Below are positions 47,884 to 58,659 of a DNA stretch of 64,000 nucleotides, piece by piece (within the stretch, counting starts at the first letter, position 1; every line of letters starts with the position of its first letter). Position numbers and translations under genes: made by a program. The notes beneath the pieces are model-generated. The model was not told where the DNA came from and made no database searches. It was given only the letters and a program-made list of their open reading frames with translations. Source of the stretch: Sphingomonadales bacterium (lineage in GTDB: Bacteria; Pseudomonadota; Alphaproteobacteria; Sphingomonadales; Sphingomonadaceae); NCBI GenBank assembly GCA_027488785.1, contig JAIYAY010000026.1:158015-222014 (forward strand). The letters are read 5' to 3'.

Positions 47884-48891
47884 TCAACCTTTGCGGACAG
47901 TCTGTTCAATAGCGCCAAAGATACTATGCCCGGCCTTGTCGAGCACTTCTATCCGCACGACATCTCCGTCCTTTAGGAATGGGGTCACCATGTCGCCTGT
48001 CTGGATTTTCTCGACCATGCGCACTTCGGCTAAACAGCTATAGCCCAGGCCGCCAGCGGCGACGGGCTTACCGGGTCCGCCATCGGCATCACGGTTGGAC
48101 ACGGTACCCGAGCCGATAATCGACCCTGCTCCGATGTTGCGCGTCTTGGCTAGATGCGCAATCAAGGTTCCGAAATCAAAAGTGCAGTCGTCCGAAGCTA
48201 CCGCGCGTCCAAATGGTGCGCCATTAAGGTCAACATTCAAGGTGCGATGAAGCTTTCCGTGCTTCCAATAGTCCTCAAGGCTGTCCGGCGTAACGAAAAC
48301 GGGTGACAAAGCGCTAGCGGGTTTTGATTGGACAAAGCCAAAGCCTTTTTCCAACTCAGCAGGGATCAGGTTGCGTAAGGACACATCGTTCACAAGGCCA
48401 ACCAGCCGGACATAAGACAAGGCATCTGCTGCCGATGTGCCTTGTGGCACATCGCCCGTTACGACAACAATCTCCGCCTCAAGATCACATCCCCAAGCCT
48501 CGTCGGCCAAGGGAATATAGTCGCGCGCGCCAAGAAATTCGTCCGAACCGCCTTGGTACATTAACGGATCATGCCAAAAGCTGTCGGGCAGAACAGCGCC
48601 CCGCGCCTTGCGAACCAATTCGACATGATTGACATAAGCCGAACCGTCCACCCATTGATAGGCGCGCGGCAATGGTGCGGCAGCATCATGTTCGTGGAAA
48701 CGTTCGCGCGGAATGACCGCATGCTCTAAATCGGTTGCGAGTGCTTGCAATCGAGGTGCAAACTCTTCCCAATCATCCAGAGCAACCTGTAAAGTTGGGA
48801 CAATATGCGCTGCATCCGCATACCAAGCAAGATTATCCGACACAACAACAAGATGTCCGTCACGGCCCGACTTTAAAGATGCAAGTTTCAT
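47884..48891 (-). CDS. fahA: Fumarylacetoacetase (FAA hydrolase family)
   Basis: A 335-residue FAH-superfamily protein of the type that acts as fumarylacetoacetase in tyrosine/homogentisate breakdown, splitting fumarylacetoacetate to fumarate and acetoacetate. MKLASLKSGRDGHLVVVSDNL is the usual N terminus, DLEAEIVVVTGDVP near 180-193 carries metal ligands, and IIGSGTVSNRD near 275 is conserved. Start at 48891 is decided by GGAGA six to seven bases upstream. The isomerase for the preceding step (maiA) lies 1.5 kb away, which supports the role. Other FAH enzymes are possible. Confidence 0.8.
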   Translation of the reverse strand: MKLASLKSGRDGHLVVVSDNLAWYADAAHIVPTLQVALDDWEEFAPRLQALATDLEHAVIPRERFHEHDAAAPLPRAYQWVDGSAYVNHVELVRKARGAVLPDSFWHDPLMYQGGSDEFLGARDYIPLADEAWGCDLEAEIVVVTGDVPQGTSAADALSYVRLVGLVNDVSLRNLIPAELEKGFGFVQSKPASALSPVFVTPDSLEDYWKHGKLHRTLNVDLNGAPFGRAVASDDCTFDFGTLIAHLAKTRNIGAGSIIGSGTVSNRDADGGPGKPVAAGGLGYSCLAEVRMVEKIQTGDMVTPFLKDGDVVRIEVLDKAGHSIFGAIEQTVRKG

Positions 48892-48970
48892 TGTCTTTCT
48901 CCAGCTTTTGTCCTTCATGCAACGATATTGCGGTTGCAGCAACCGCAACTCTGCGTTTAGACAAAAGGTC

Positions 48971-49918
48971 ATGGCATATAAAAACGCCAAATTGCGATTT
49001 GTACAGGCAGGAGCGATGGCGCTTTCGCTGCTGGTTACTGGTTCTGCCTATAGCCAGCAACCGAATTTCAACACATTAGAAGCTGCAAAAAACGGGTGGT
49101 ATGCCGAACAAAATCGGTCCGCGATTTGGTATCTGGCGCAGTACAAAAAACTGTCTACCGCAATCAATGCTTTGCAGCCGCAAAGGCCAGGTGTCGTTGA
49201 CGCCTATGTAGTGTCCATTGGCCTCGATTCCGACGCGGTCTTTGCGCGCGAATCTGCCGAAGCGGCCAAAGTATTGGCGCGGCGTTATGGGGCGTCAGGT
49301 CGTACTGTGCACTTGACCGCTGGCGGCGATGATAAAGCCACGGGCGCGCCGCAAGGGTCACCTGCAAACCTTGCCACTGCTTTGGCCGCTATCGCCAACA
49401 AAATGGACACGAAAGAAGACGTCCTTGTGCTGTTCGCCACGAGCCATGGCGACCCCGTTTCGGGCCTTGCCTATCGTGACGGAGAAAACGCCGCCGGCAT
49501 GATAGCGCCCCAACGGCTGGCCGATTTGCTCGATGGGGTCGGTGTCAAACGCCGCATGGTCCTGCTGTCGGCCTGCTATTCCGGCATTTTCATTCCGCTT
49601 CTGACCAATGATCAGACAATTATCGTCACTGCAGCATCGTCGCAACGTCCTTCATTTGGCTGCACACCCAGCAATGACTGGACCTTTTTTGGTGACGCAT
49701 TGATGAACCACGCCCTGCGCAAACCGCAGAAATTTGATGCCGCCGTTGCGGAAGCCATCGGGCTTATCACACAATGGGAAGGCGCGTTGGAACTTAAGCC
49801 ATCGCGGCCCCAGGTGTTCGTAGGCGAAAATGCGCGGATTTGGCTTGAACTGCTGGAAAATAAGATGCCCACAACTGCCAGTGCAAAGGTCGGGCGTCCC
49901 GCAATATCGACCGACTGA
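48971..49918 (+). CDS. Secreted peptidase C13 (legumain-like) family protein
   Basis: A 315-residue exported protein. Signal peptide about 1-28 (ALSLLVTGSAYSQQ). The core resembles the caspase-fold C13 family: YVVSIGLDSDAVFARE near 80-95, the catalytic histidine His159 in VLFATSHGDPV, and the catalytic cysteine Cys202 in VLLSACYSGIF. FGCTPSNDWTFFGDALM follows near 228-245, as in bacterial C13 proteins. Cleavage after Asn is known for the eukaryotic members; bacterial substrates are unknown. It is transcribed apart from the tyrosine genes on both sides. The longest frame adds 86 residues that lie antisense to fahA and were rejected. Confidence 0.8.
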   Translation: MAYKNAKLRFVQAGAMALSLLVTGSAYSQQPNFNTLEAAKNGWYAEQNRSAIWYLAQYKKLSTAINALQPQRPGVVDAYVVSIGLDSDAVFARESAEAAKVLARRYGASGRTVHLTAGGDDKATGAPQGSPANLATALAAIANKMDTKEDVLVLFATSHGDPVSGLAYRDGENAAGMIAPQRLADLLDGVGVKRRMVLLSACYSGIFIPLLTNDQTIIVTAASSQRPSFGCTPSNDWTFFGDALMNHALRKPQKFDAAVAEAIGLITQWEGALELKPSRPQVFVGENARIWLELLENKMPTTASAKVGRPAISTD

Positions 49919-49931
49919 GAAAGCTGCGAAT

Positions 49932-50378
49932 TTAACCGAGCTCAGCGACGCGCAGACGCAATTGCGCCAACATCGCCTCCAACACCTTTGCCTCACCGCT
50001 GCCCAATATCTTCTCAAGCTCGGCCTCTAACGCCAGCGCTTCGGGTACAATTTGTTCGTACAAATCGCGTCCGGCTGGCGTCAGAGCCAGATGATGTGAG
50101 CGGCCATCCGACATGTTCGGCACACGGCTGATCAGGCTGCGGTCCTCCAATGCCTTGCACGCGCGGTTCACGGTGACCTTGTCCATCGCGGTTGCTGCAA
50201 CCAACTGCCGCTGCGTTGCCACATCACTTTCGCCCAACAAGGCCATAACCCGCCATTCTGGTACCTTCAGCGCAAATTTTCCGCGATAGGCGCGCGCGAT
50301 CAGGTCACTGACCGCGTTCGATGTAATGGACAATTGATAGGGCAGAAACGCACTGAGCTTCAATTTTTGTGTTGGCAT
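49932..50378 (-). CDS. MarR family transcriptional regulator
   Basis: A 148-residue winged-helix regulator. The recognition region VATQRQLVAATAMDKVTVNRACKALEDRSLI lies near 55-85 and the wing has MSDGRSHHLALTPAGRDLYEQI, the MarR signature. The ATG at 50378 shares a base with the maiA stop (TGATG), so the two are coupled. It may control maiA and fahA in response to a tyrosine-pathway intermediate; that is inference from position. No operator was recognised. Confidence 0.85.
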   Translation of the reverse strand: MPTQKLKLSAFLPYQLSITSNAVSDLIARAYRGKFALKVPEWRVMALLGESDVATQRQLVAATAMDKVTVNRACKALEDRSLISRVPNMSDGRSHHLALTPAGRDLYEQIVPEALALEAELEKILGSGEAKVLEAMLAQLRLRVAELG

Positions 50379-51010
50379 CAATCGGGCTTCACTTTGTCAG
50401 GATGCGCCGCCGCAAAAGCCGGAAGCGCCGTCAGCGCGGCATCCATCCGCAAAAGTTTGGGAAAGGCATCTAGCGGTGTATCCACGCGACGGGCATTGGC
50501 CATCTGCGGCACAAGGCAAACATCGGCCAAATTTGGCAGCTCGCCGCCGAATAAGCCATCGTCAGGCGCCATTGCCTCCAATGCCGTGAAACCTTCGATT
50601 ATCCAGTGCCGGTACCATTGGTCCACAGCCTCTTGTGATTGGCCCATCTGGTCCTTCAAATATCGCAACACACGCAAATTATCGATCGGGTGGATATCGG
50701 CTGCAATAATCAACGCCTGCGCCAATGTTTTGGCCCGCTCCACGGGGTTCGAAGGGACCATAACAGGGTCGGGATATTGGGCATCCAGATAGTCAATAAT
50801 CGCCAGGCTCTGTGTCAGGTCATGCCCATGCATCGACAGCATGGGCACAAAGCCTTGCGGATTACGCGCCATATAATCGGGCGCCCGTTGCGCATTGTCT
50901 ATTAGGCTGGTTGGCATGCGCGTGTACGGCACATTTTTAAGGTTCAGCACAATGCGTACACGATAGCTTGCTGACGAACGCCAGTAATCGAACAGGATTA
51001 TCTCACTCAT
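50378..51010 (-). CDS. maiA: Maleylacetoacetate isomerase
   Basis: Glutathione-dependent isomerase converting maleylacetoacetate to fumarylacetoacetate, 210 residues. The zeta-class GST site is YWRSSASYRVRIVLNLK near 8-24, with the serine pair of the family; NPQGFVPMLSMHGHDLTQSLAIIDYLD near 50-76 binds glutathione. The C-terminal helical domain has the usual length. Start ATG at 51010. First gene of a pair with the MarR gene; 95 bases separate it from the divergent DUF2147 gene. Confidence 0.92.
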   Translation of the reverse strand: MSEIILFDYWRSSASYRVRIVLNLKNVPYTRMPTSLIDNAQRAPDYMARNPQGFVPMLSMHGHDLTQSLAIIDYLDAQYPDPVMVPSNPVERAKTLAQALIIAADIHPIDNLRVLRYLKDQMGQSQEAVDQWYRHWIIEGFTALEAMAPDDGLFGGELPNLADVCLVPQMANARRVDTPLDAFPKLLRMDAALTALPAFAAAHPDKVKPD

Positions 51011-51105
51011 GCGTTTGGCAATTAGCATGGCACAGGCAAAAGGCAAAAGCATTGCAGCTTGCGTATTGGGCGTTTATATTGTTTTTCCAACGCAAAGGAC
51101 CACAT

Positions 51106-51525
51106 ATGCACCACGCTAAAACATGGATGATTGCAACCGCAATGTGCGCTGCAATTCCGGCACAAGCCGCCGCGCCAATTTCCGGGCGCTGGATAACGCA
51201 AAGCAAGGACGGCGTTGTCGAAGTGTACCAATGTGGCGCAGCATTATGCGGAAAGCTGGTAAAGTTTCTCGTCAACCCGCCTGCTGGTGCAGGCGCGAAG
51301 GATGTGAACAATCCCGATAAAGCGCTTCGCAACCGGACGATATTGGGCATGAATGTCCTGACGGGTTTCAAATCCGACGGCAAAGAATGGAAAGGCCAGA
51401 TTTACGATCCCAAGTCAGGCAAAACCTATCGCTCAATCGTCTATAAGGGCAAATCAGGCAATCTGGTTGTCAAAGGATGTATCGGCCCCTTTTGTCAGGC
51501 GCAGACATGGACACCTGCTAACTAA
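51106..51525 (+). CDS. Exported DUF2147 family protein
   Basis: A 139-residue protein with a signal peptide (about 1-21, ends AQAAA) and a DUF2147 domain: ISGRWITQSKDGVVEVYQCGAALCGKLV near 24-51, NRTILGMNVLTGFK and GQIYDPKSGKTYRSIVYKGKSG. Two cysteine pairs could form disulfides in the periplasm. The fold is a lipocalin-like beta barrel; function unknown. AAGGA six bases before the ATG at 51106 sets the start. Confidence 0.85.
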   Translation: MHHAKTWMIATAMCAAIPAQAAAPISGRWITQSKDGVVEVYQCGAALCGKLVKFLVNPPAGAGAKDVNNPDKALRNRTILGMNVLTGFKSDGKEWKGQIYDPKSGKTYRSIVYKGKSGNLVVKGCIGPFCQAQTWTPAN

Positions 51526-51562
51526 AGGGCAGGACGGCTTAAATCGACTTTAGCAGCGTCTA

Positions 51563-52420
51563 TTAAGCGCGCAATTTCCATCCGGAACGCAGCAAGAGAT
51601 AGCAGATTAACGCAAGCACCGCATTGATCGCGAGCAAGAGCAATGCGCCAAACATCACTGGGCTATCCGCGTTACCGATAAAGCCATAACGGAAGCCTGA
51701 TATGGCATAGAAAAACGGGTTGGCGTGGCTTATCGCCTGAAAAACAGGCGACAATTTATCGACCGAATAAAAAGTGCCAGACAGCAAAGCCGCAGGTGCA
51801 ACAATGAAGTTGCTGATCGCCGCGGCATGGTCGAATTTCTCCGCCCAAATCGATGTCATGACCCCGATGAGCGCAAGTAACATTGATCCCATCAGCCCGA
51901 ACCACAAAACCGCCCAAAAATGGACAGGTGTAACGTGAACGCCAGGCCAAAATACCATAGCGAGCCAGATAGTTCCGCCAACCAGAAACGCCCGTGTCAC
52001 AGCAGCCGCCGTAAGCGCTGCCAAAACTTCCGCATTGGAAAGCGGCGGCATCAGATAATCCACAATCGTGCCCTGAATCTTACCCACCAACAGCGAGAAG
52101 CTCGAATTCGCGAAAGCGTTCTGCATCATGCCCATGATAATCAAGCCAGGTGCAAGAAAATCCGCAAACGATACGCCCAACACGGTTGGCTTTACTGAAC
52201 CTAAGGCCACGGTGAAGATAATCAGATAGAGCAAGGTCGTGATAGACGGAGCCCACACGGTTTGCAGTTGCACCTTGAAAAAGCGACGCACCTCTTTCAT
52301 GTACAAGGTTTGCAGGCCGACCCAGTTTACATTGCGGATATGGCGTTCGCCGTCAGGCAGTTGCACAAGGGGGTTAGCTTCCCTATCTTGGCAGATATTG
52401 CTTTTATGGTGGATAGTCAT
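51563..52420 (-). CDS. ABC-2 type transporter permease
   Basis: A 285-residue membrane protein with six predicted spans. The N-terminal coupling region KEVRRFFKVQLQTVWAP precedes span 1 (LLYLIIFTVALGS). FADFLAPGLIIMGMMQNAF and NPFFYAISGFRYGFIG near 235-250 are ABC-2 permease marks, as in YadH. The matching ATPase gene is not next to it: gcrA is divergent upstream and DUF2147 convergent downstream. The first 30 residues are polar and the true start may be later. Confidence 0.85.
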   Translation of the reverse strand: MTIHHKSNICQDREANPLVQLPDGERHIRNVNWVGLQTLYMKEVRRFFKVQLQTVWAPSITTLLYLIIFTVALGSVKPTVLGVSFADFLAPGLIIMGMMQNAFANSSFSLLVGKIQGTIVDYLMPPLSNAEVLAALTAAAVTRAFLVGGTIWLAMVFWPGVHVTPVHFWAVLWFGLMGSMLLALIGVMTSIWAEKFDHAAAISNFIVAPAALLSGTFYSVDKLSPVFQAISHANPFFYAISGFRYGFIGNADSPVMFGALLLLAINAVLALICYLLLRSGWKLRA

Positions 52421-52511
52421 CGCGCAATCGACTATCGGCTTGCAACGATAACCGCAAGGCGCAATCGCGTCATTTAGGCGGCAAATAGAACTCGTTATTG
52501 GAATTGCATTT

Positions 52512-53183
52512 ATGTCGTGGACCGACCAGCGGATTGATCAGTTAAAGGCGCTTTGGGACAAAGGCCTAACTGCAAGCCAGATTGCAGATGAACTTGGCGG
52601 CGTCAGCCGCAATGCCGTTATCGGCAAGGCGCACCGTTTGGGCCTGAAATCGCGCCCTTCCCCGGTGAAGTCCAACGACGCTGATAAAAAGGCTGCGCCG
52701 AAAAAGGCTGCACCTGCCCCCGCAAAAGCGCCTGCCGCCGCTGCGCCTGCCCGCCCGCGGCCATCAACACCGGCACCGGACCCCATTGCGGCCGTGCGTG
52801 CAGATGATGATACCGCCGAAGCCCCCACATCGCGCGTTTCGGCGATGCCGCGTATCGTATCGATCGGACCCGGCGGCTTCATGCGTCAGGGTCCCGGCGA
52901 TCAACAAGCGCCCATCCCGCCCGCCCCGCCACGCCGCCTTGTGCCTGCAAAGCCAAGCCCCGAAATGGCCGACAAAACCTCCTTGCTCGATTTGAACGAG
53001 CGCATTTGCCGCTGGCCACTTGGCCACCCCGGTGAAGCGGATTTCCATTTTTGTGGTGCGCCGGTAAACCCGGGTTTCCCCTATTGCGTCGAACATTGCG
53101 GCCGTGCCTATCAGGCGCAGCTTCCACGCGGTGTGCGCCGCCCTCCACCCCCGATGCCATTTGGCGGCCCAAGGGTTCGTTAA
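52512..53183 (+). CDS. gcrA: Cell cycle regulator GcrA
   Basis: Alphaproteobacterial transcription factor that works with sigma-70 at promoters methylated by CcrM. The N-terminal DNA-binding domain is SWTDQRIDQLKALWDKGLTA then SQIADELGGVSRNAVIGKAHRLGL (residues 2-45), which is diagnostic. A Pro/Ala-rich linker leads to the C-terminal sigma-binding domain with ERICRWPLGHPGEADFHFCG and PYCVEHCGRAYQ near 160-200. 223 residues. No GANTC site was seen in the 91 bases upstream. Confidence 0.95.
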   Translation: MSWTDQRIDQLKALWDKGLTASQIADELGGVSRNAVIGKAHRLGLKSRPSPVKSNDADKKAAPKKAAPAPAKAPAAAAPARPRPSTPAPDPIAAVRADDDTAEAPTSRVSAMPRIVSIGPGGFMRQGPGDQQAPIPPAPPRRLVPAKPSPEMADKTSLLDLNERICRWPLGHPGEADFHFCGAPVNPGFPYCVEHCGRAYQAQLPRGVRRPPPPMPFGGPRVR

Positions 53184-53202
53184 GACAGCGGCGAGATAGA
53201 GC

Positions 53203-53586
53203 GTGGATCATCCATTTGCTGATCTCATCGGGTTAACTGTAGAACAACAAGGTGATGGCAGCAGCTCGCTTTTGCTGCCGGTTGACGGCCGACATTTGAA
53301 CCCGCACGGCGTTGTGCATGGCGCTGTCCTTTACGCAATGGCGGACACTGGCATGGGCGCGGCGCTATATTCAGTGCTTGATGCCGGATATGCGTGCGCG
53401 ACAATTGATATCTCGATCAGCTATTTCCGGCCAGTCGTGGATGGTCAGTTGCGGTGCCAAACCGTTTTGGATAACAAGGGGCGGACCGTTGCCCATTTAA
53501 CCGCCCGCATCACACAGAATGACAAGTTGGTTGCGCAAGCGAGCGGCAACTTTGCCATTATATCCACGCCCTCGGAAAGACGTTGA
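53203..53586 (+). CDS. PaaI family hotdog thioesterase
   Basis: A 127-residue hotdog-fold protein. HLNPHGVVHGAVLYAMADTGMG near 31-52 is the catalytic segment of the PaaI/YdiI group (HG-G-hhhhhhD), and ATIDISISYFRPVVDG follows. It likely hydrolyses an acyl- or aryl-CoA; the substrate is unknown. Start is GTG at 53203 with GAGATAGAG upstream. It lies 19 bases after gcrA and may be co-transcribed with it. Confidence 0.82.
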   Translation: MDHPFADLIGLTVEQQGDGSSSLLLPVDGRHLNPHGVVHGAVLYAMADTGMGAALYSVLDAGYACATIDISISYFRPVVDGQLRCQTVLDNKGRTVAHLTARITQNDKLVAQASGNFAIISTPSERR

Positions 53587-55647
<2,061 letters not shown>

Positions 55648-55678
55648 TGAGCTTATACGCGAATGCCCAGTGTTGAGA

Positions 55679-56218
55679 TCACTGAGCAGAAGTTTTAAGC
55701 CACTCGGAACGCAAAATTCCAAAAATCAGGCTGTCGCGCCTGCCGATATGGGTTTCCCATTCCTCACGCAAATACCCTTCGCGCTGGAAACCTAGTTTTT
55801 CGAGCAGCCGTATTGAGCTAATGTTATCGGGGTCTGTGTCGGCCATAACCCGGCGCGCAGCGAGATTTACAAAGGCATGATCCAAAGCCATGCAGGCGGC
55901 TTCATAAACATAGCCTTTGCCCCAATGGCTGCGTCCGAGAATATAGCCCAGCTCAAAGCTGTTTTTACGGTGTGGCAAAAGAATGACCCATCCTAATGCT
56001 ACCCTTTCGTCAAGCGTGATGGCCCAACATACATGGTCGGCGTCGATTTCTGCATTCCAGGCAATGTAACTTTGCGTTTCCTCGATATCCGCATGCGGAC
56101 CACTTGACCAATAACGCATAACCTGATCATCGGACAAAACATCAAACAGGGCAGATGCATCGTCCACTTTCAATTGCCTGAGAATGAGACGCTCGCTGAC
56201 AAGTGTCGGCGCGGTCAT
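55679..56218 (-). CDS. GNAT family N-acetyltransferase (RimJ/RimL-like)
   Basis: A 179-residue acetyltransferase. SERLILRQLKVDDASALFDVL is the N-terminal RimJ/RimL pattern, ELGYILGRSHWGKGYVYEAAC near 95-115 binds acetyl-CoA, and DPDNISSIRLLEKLGFQREGYLREEW near 132-157 completes the fold. The acceptor may be a ribosomal protein N terminus or a small amine. It overlaps the LysR stop by 4 bases; convergent with parE. Confidence 0.85.
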   Translation of the reverse strand: MTAPTLVSERLILRQLKVDDASALFDVLSDDQVMRYWSSGPHADIEETQSYIAWNAEIDADHVCWAITLDERVALGWVILLPHRKNSFELGYILGRSHWGKGYVYEAACMALDHAFVNLAARRVMADTDPDNISSIRLLEKLGFQREGYLREEWETHIGRRDSLIFGILRSEWLKTSAQ

Positions 56219-57006
56219 CTGGTAAGCGCCTCAACTAGCGCCTTGACCTTTTTTTGTCTCCATTGCGGCAAGGGGGCGACCAACCAATAGGCTTCATCGC
56301 TTTCCTTTGCATTATCGACAGCACGGACTTTGCCGTTGGCGATATCGGCTTCGGCCAAAAGCAGCGGCACGGTCGCCTTGCCCAGCCCAATCGCAGCTGC
56401 GTCAATGGCGAGGCCGGCATCGGCCAAGCGCAACGCGGCTACATTATTGTCCACAGGGCAGTTGGGCCAGCTAATCTGTGTATCCGCCCCACCCTCTAGC
56501 GCGGCGACAGTAACATAGGCGCCGGCCGCCAGACGGATCCCTTCATGTTCCCCAGGACCCGTGGTCAGACGGATGGCGATGTCTAGATTGGCCTCGGTAA
56601 AGTTCACATCTTCGTCCGCTGCAACCAAGGTAAATCGGGTGTCAGGGTTGGCCTTGCTAAAACTTGCCAGACGCGCAGCCAGCCATTTGGCGGTAAAATC
56701 ACGCGGGGCGGCAATGGTTAGCGCATTGGAAGACTGCCCCGCTTGCATCGCACGGACCGATTCTTCAAACTGTAGAAAACCTGCACGCAGAGCATCAAGA
56801 CCGTTTGCTGCTTCGTCGGTCAGTTCAAGCCCCTTGGGCGTGCGGCGGAATAGCACAACGCCCAACATATCCTCCAGCGCGCGAATTTGCTGACCTACCG
56901 CAGCTGGTGTCACTGCAAGTTCGTCCGCGGCCTTCGTAAAGCTCAAATGCCGCGCCGCGGCGTCGAGGACACGCAGACCGTTGAGGGGGAGATGGGTGCG
57001 CTTCAT
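56215..57006 (-). CDS. LysR family transcriptional regulator (GcvA-like)
   Basis: A 263-residue LysR regulator. LNGLRVLDAAARHLSFTKAADELAVTPAAVGQQIRALE near 8-45 is the helix-turn-helix of the GcvA subgroup and FTAKWLAARLASFSKANPDTRF near 110-131 starts the ligand-binding domain. It is shorter than the usual 300. The ATG at 57006, after a TAGGCGA, fits the family start; the longest frame runs 76 codons into apaG antisense-like sequence and was rejected. Ten bases after apaG. Target unknown. Confidence 0.88.
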   Translation of the reverse strand: MKRTHLPLNGLRVLDAAARHLSFTKAADELAVTPAAVGQQIRALEDMLGVVLFRRTPKGLELTDEAANGLDALRAGFLQFEESVRAMQAGQSSNALTIAAPRDFTAKWLAARLASFSKANPDTRFTLVAADEDVNFTEANLDIAIRLTTGPGEHEGIRLAAGAYVTVAALEGGADTQISWPNCPVDNNVAALRLADAGLAIDAAAIGLGKATVPLLLAEADIANGKVRAVDNAKESDEAYWLVAPLPQWRQKKVKALVEALTR

Positions 57007-57016
57007 TCGCCTAAGC

Positions 57017-57427
57017 TCATCGCGCTGTGACCGGTGCCACCAGCGTAAAGCAGGGGATGTCGGCCAAAAACGTCGAGCCATCCTCCCGCGCAAAGCGATA
57101 TTTCCCCTCCATCGTGCCGTTGGGCGTAGGTAATGGGCAGCCGGAGACATAATCATGGCTTTCGCCGGGGCGGAGTAATGGTTGCTCGCCGACCACCCCA
57201 TCGCCATCGACATGGTTAATTGTGCCGCGACCATCGGTGATCCGCCAATGCCGCGTTATCAATTGCACGGGTTCGTCACCGCCATTTTCGATGCGGATAT
57301 GATAGGACCAGAACCAACGTCCTTGCGCGGGGACGGATTGTTCCACCAAAAAATTTGGCGAGACGCGCACAGTGATGCCTTCAGTGGTCGCGCTAACTGC
57401 GAAGAAGGAATCCAATATGCTGGTCAC
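57017..57427 (-). CDS. apaG: ApaG domain protein
   Basis: A 136-residue FN3-like protein. ITVRVSPNFLVEQSVPAQGRWFWSYHIRIEN near 18-48, LITRHWRITDG near 57 and GCPLPTPNGTMEGKYRF near 95-111 are the ApaG signature. It has been linked to Co2+ and Mg2+ handling in Salmonella; the biochemical role is unclear. The GTG start overlaps the metZ stop (GTGA). Downstream of metZ, as in several alphaproteobacteria. Confidence 0.93.
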   Translation of the reverse strand: MTSILDSFFAVSATTEGITVRVSPNFLVEQSVPAQGRWFWSYHIRIENGGDEPVQLITRHWRITDGRGTINHVDGDGVVGEQPLLRPGESHDYVSGCPLPTPNGTMEGKYRFAREDGSTFLADIPCFTLVAPVTAR

Positions 57428-58632
57428 AAACCAGCCGCCTTTAGAGCCTGATCCAGATCTTCGATGAGATCAGCGGGATCTTCCAAACCGACATTGATGC
57501 GGATCATGCCTTCGCCGACGCCCATCACTTCGCGGGCTTCGGGGCCCATGCCGTGATGCGTGGAGGATGCCGGATGACACATCAGACTGCGCGCATCGCC
57601 AATATTGTTGGAAATATCAATTAACTGCAACCCGTTGAGCAAGGCATGCGCTTGTTTACGGCCACCGTCGACTTCAAATGCAAAGATTGGCCCGCAGGCT
57701 TTCATCTGATGCATCGCAAGATTGTGCTGCGGATGGCTCGGCAGACCGGGGTGCATGATATGCGGCACGCGGCCTTCCAGGAATTTGCCAACGGCAAGCG
57801 CATTCTCCGACTGCCGCATGGCGCGCAGTTCCAACGTCTCAAGCCCCTTATGCACAACCCACGCGTTAAACGGCGACAAATTAGGCCCCGTGTTGCGCTG
57901 AAACGGCAACAAAACCTCATCCATCCATTTTTGCGAACCACAAACGGCGCCCGCCAAAACGCGCCCCTGCCCGTCCATCAACTTGGTCGCGCTGTACGCC
58001 ACAACGTCGGCGCCGAAGTCCATCGGCCTTTGTAATACGCTGGTGGCGAAGGCGTTATCGACCACAGTTGTGATACCATGTTCTTTCGCCAGACCACAGA
58101 CATAGGCCATATCGACAATGTCCATCGTCGGGTTTGCCGGCGTTTCAAAGAAGAACACCTTCGTGTTTGGCTGAATCGCCGCCTTCCACGCATCATTGTC
58201 ACGGCTGTCGATTGTGGTTGTGGTGATGCCCCATTTGGGTAGCAGATTGTCGGTCAACCAGCGGCATGAACCGAACGCGGCGCGCGCGGCAACGACATGG
58301 TCACCCGTTTGCAACTGGCATAATAACGCCGTGGTCATCGCCGCCATACCCGTGGCCTGGGCGCGGCACGCCTCCGCCCCCTCCATCAGTGCGATGCGTT
58401 CTTCGAGCATTTGTACCGTCGGATTCTGCAACCGCGAATAGGTCATCCCATCCTGTTCACCGGCAAAGCGCGCAGCAACGGTTTCAGCGTCGTCATAGGT
58501 AAAGCCCGATGACAGGAACAATGCCTCCGAGGTTTCGCCATGTTCGCTACGCCAAGTGCCGCCACGCACCGCTTGGGTGGCGGGACGCCAATGCCGGGTG
58601 ATTTCGCGATTCTGGCCAGTATTTTTCTTCAT
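57424..58632 (-). CDS. metZ: O-succinylhomoserine sulfhydrylase
   Basis: PLP enzyme of the Cys/Met metabolism family that makes homocysteine from O-succinylhomoserine and sulfide, 402 residues. The PLP lysine is Lys217 in VAYSATKLMDGQGR. TYSRLQNPTVQMLEERIALMEGAE near 64-87 and ETPANPTMDIVD near 160 are family motifs. The overall pattern resembles MetZ more than cystathionine gamma-synthase, though the two are close. 27 bases after leuB and coupled to apaG. Confidence 0.88.
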   Translation of the reverse strand: MKKNTGQNREITRHWRPATQAVRGGTWRSEHGETSEALFLSSGFTYDDAETVAARFAGEQDGMTYSRLQNPTVQMLEERIALMEGAEACRAQATGMAAMTTALLCQLQTGDHVVAARAAFGSCRWLTDNLLPKWGITTTTIDSRDNDAWKAAIQPNTKVFFFETPANPTMDIVDMAYVCGLAKEHGITTVVDNAFATSVLQRPMDFGADVVAYSATKLMDGQGRVLAGAVCGSQKWMDEVLLPFQRNTGPNLSPFNAWVVHKGLETLELRAMRQSENALAVGKFLEGRVPHIMHPGLPSHPQHNLAMHQMKACGPIFAFEVDGGRKQAHALLNGLQLIDISNNIGDARSLMCHPASSTHHGMGPEAREVMGVGEGMIRINVGLEDPADLIEDLDQALKAAGL

Positions 58633-58659
58633 AAGTTCGCTTTTCGGGGAGAGCGGGGT

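Noticed and set aside
48713..48970. 86-codon upstream extension of the C13 protease
   Set aside because: It is antisense to the fahA 5' region and would bury the clear signal peptide that starts at 48971.
57007..57234. 76-codon upstream extension of the LysR regulator
   Set aside because: It lies across apaG in another frame; the family N terminus starts at 57006.
58633..58659. Possible SAM-II riboswitch before metZ
   Set aside because: Only 27 bases separate metZ from leuB, far too short for the motif.
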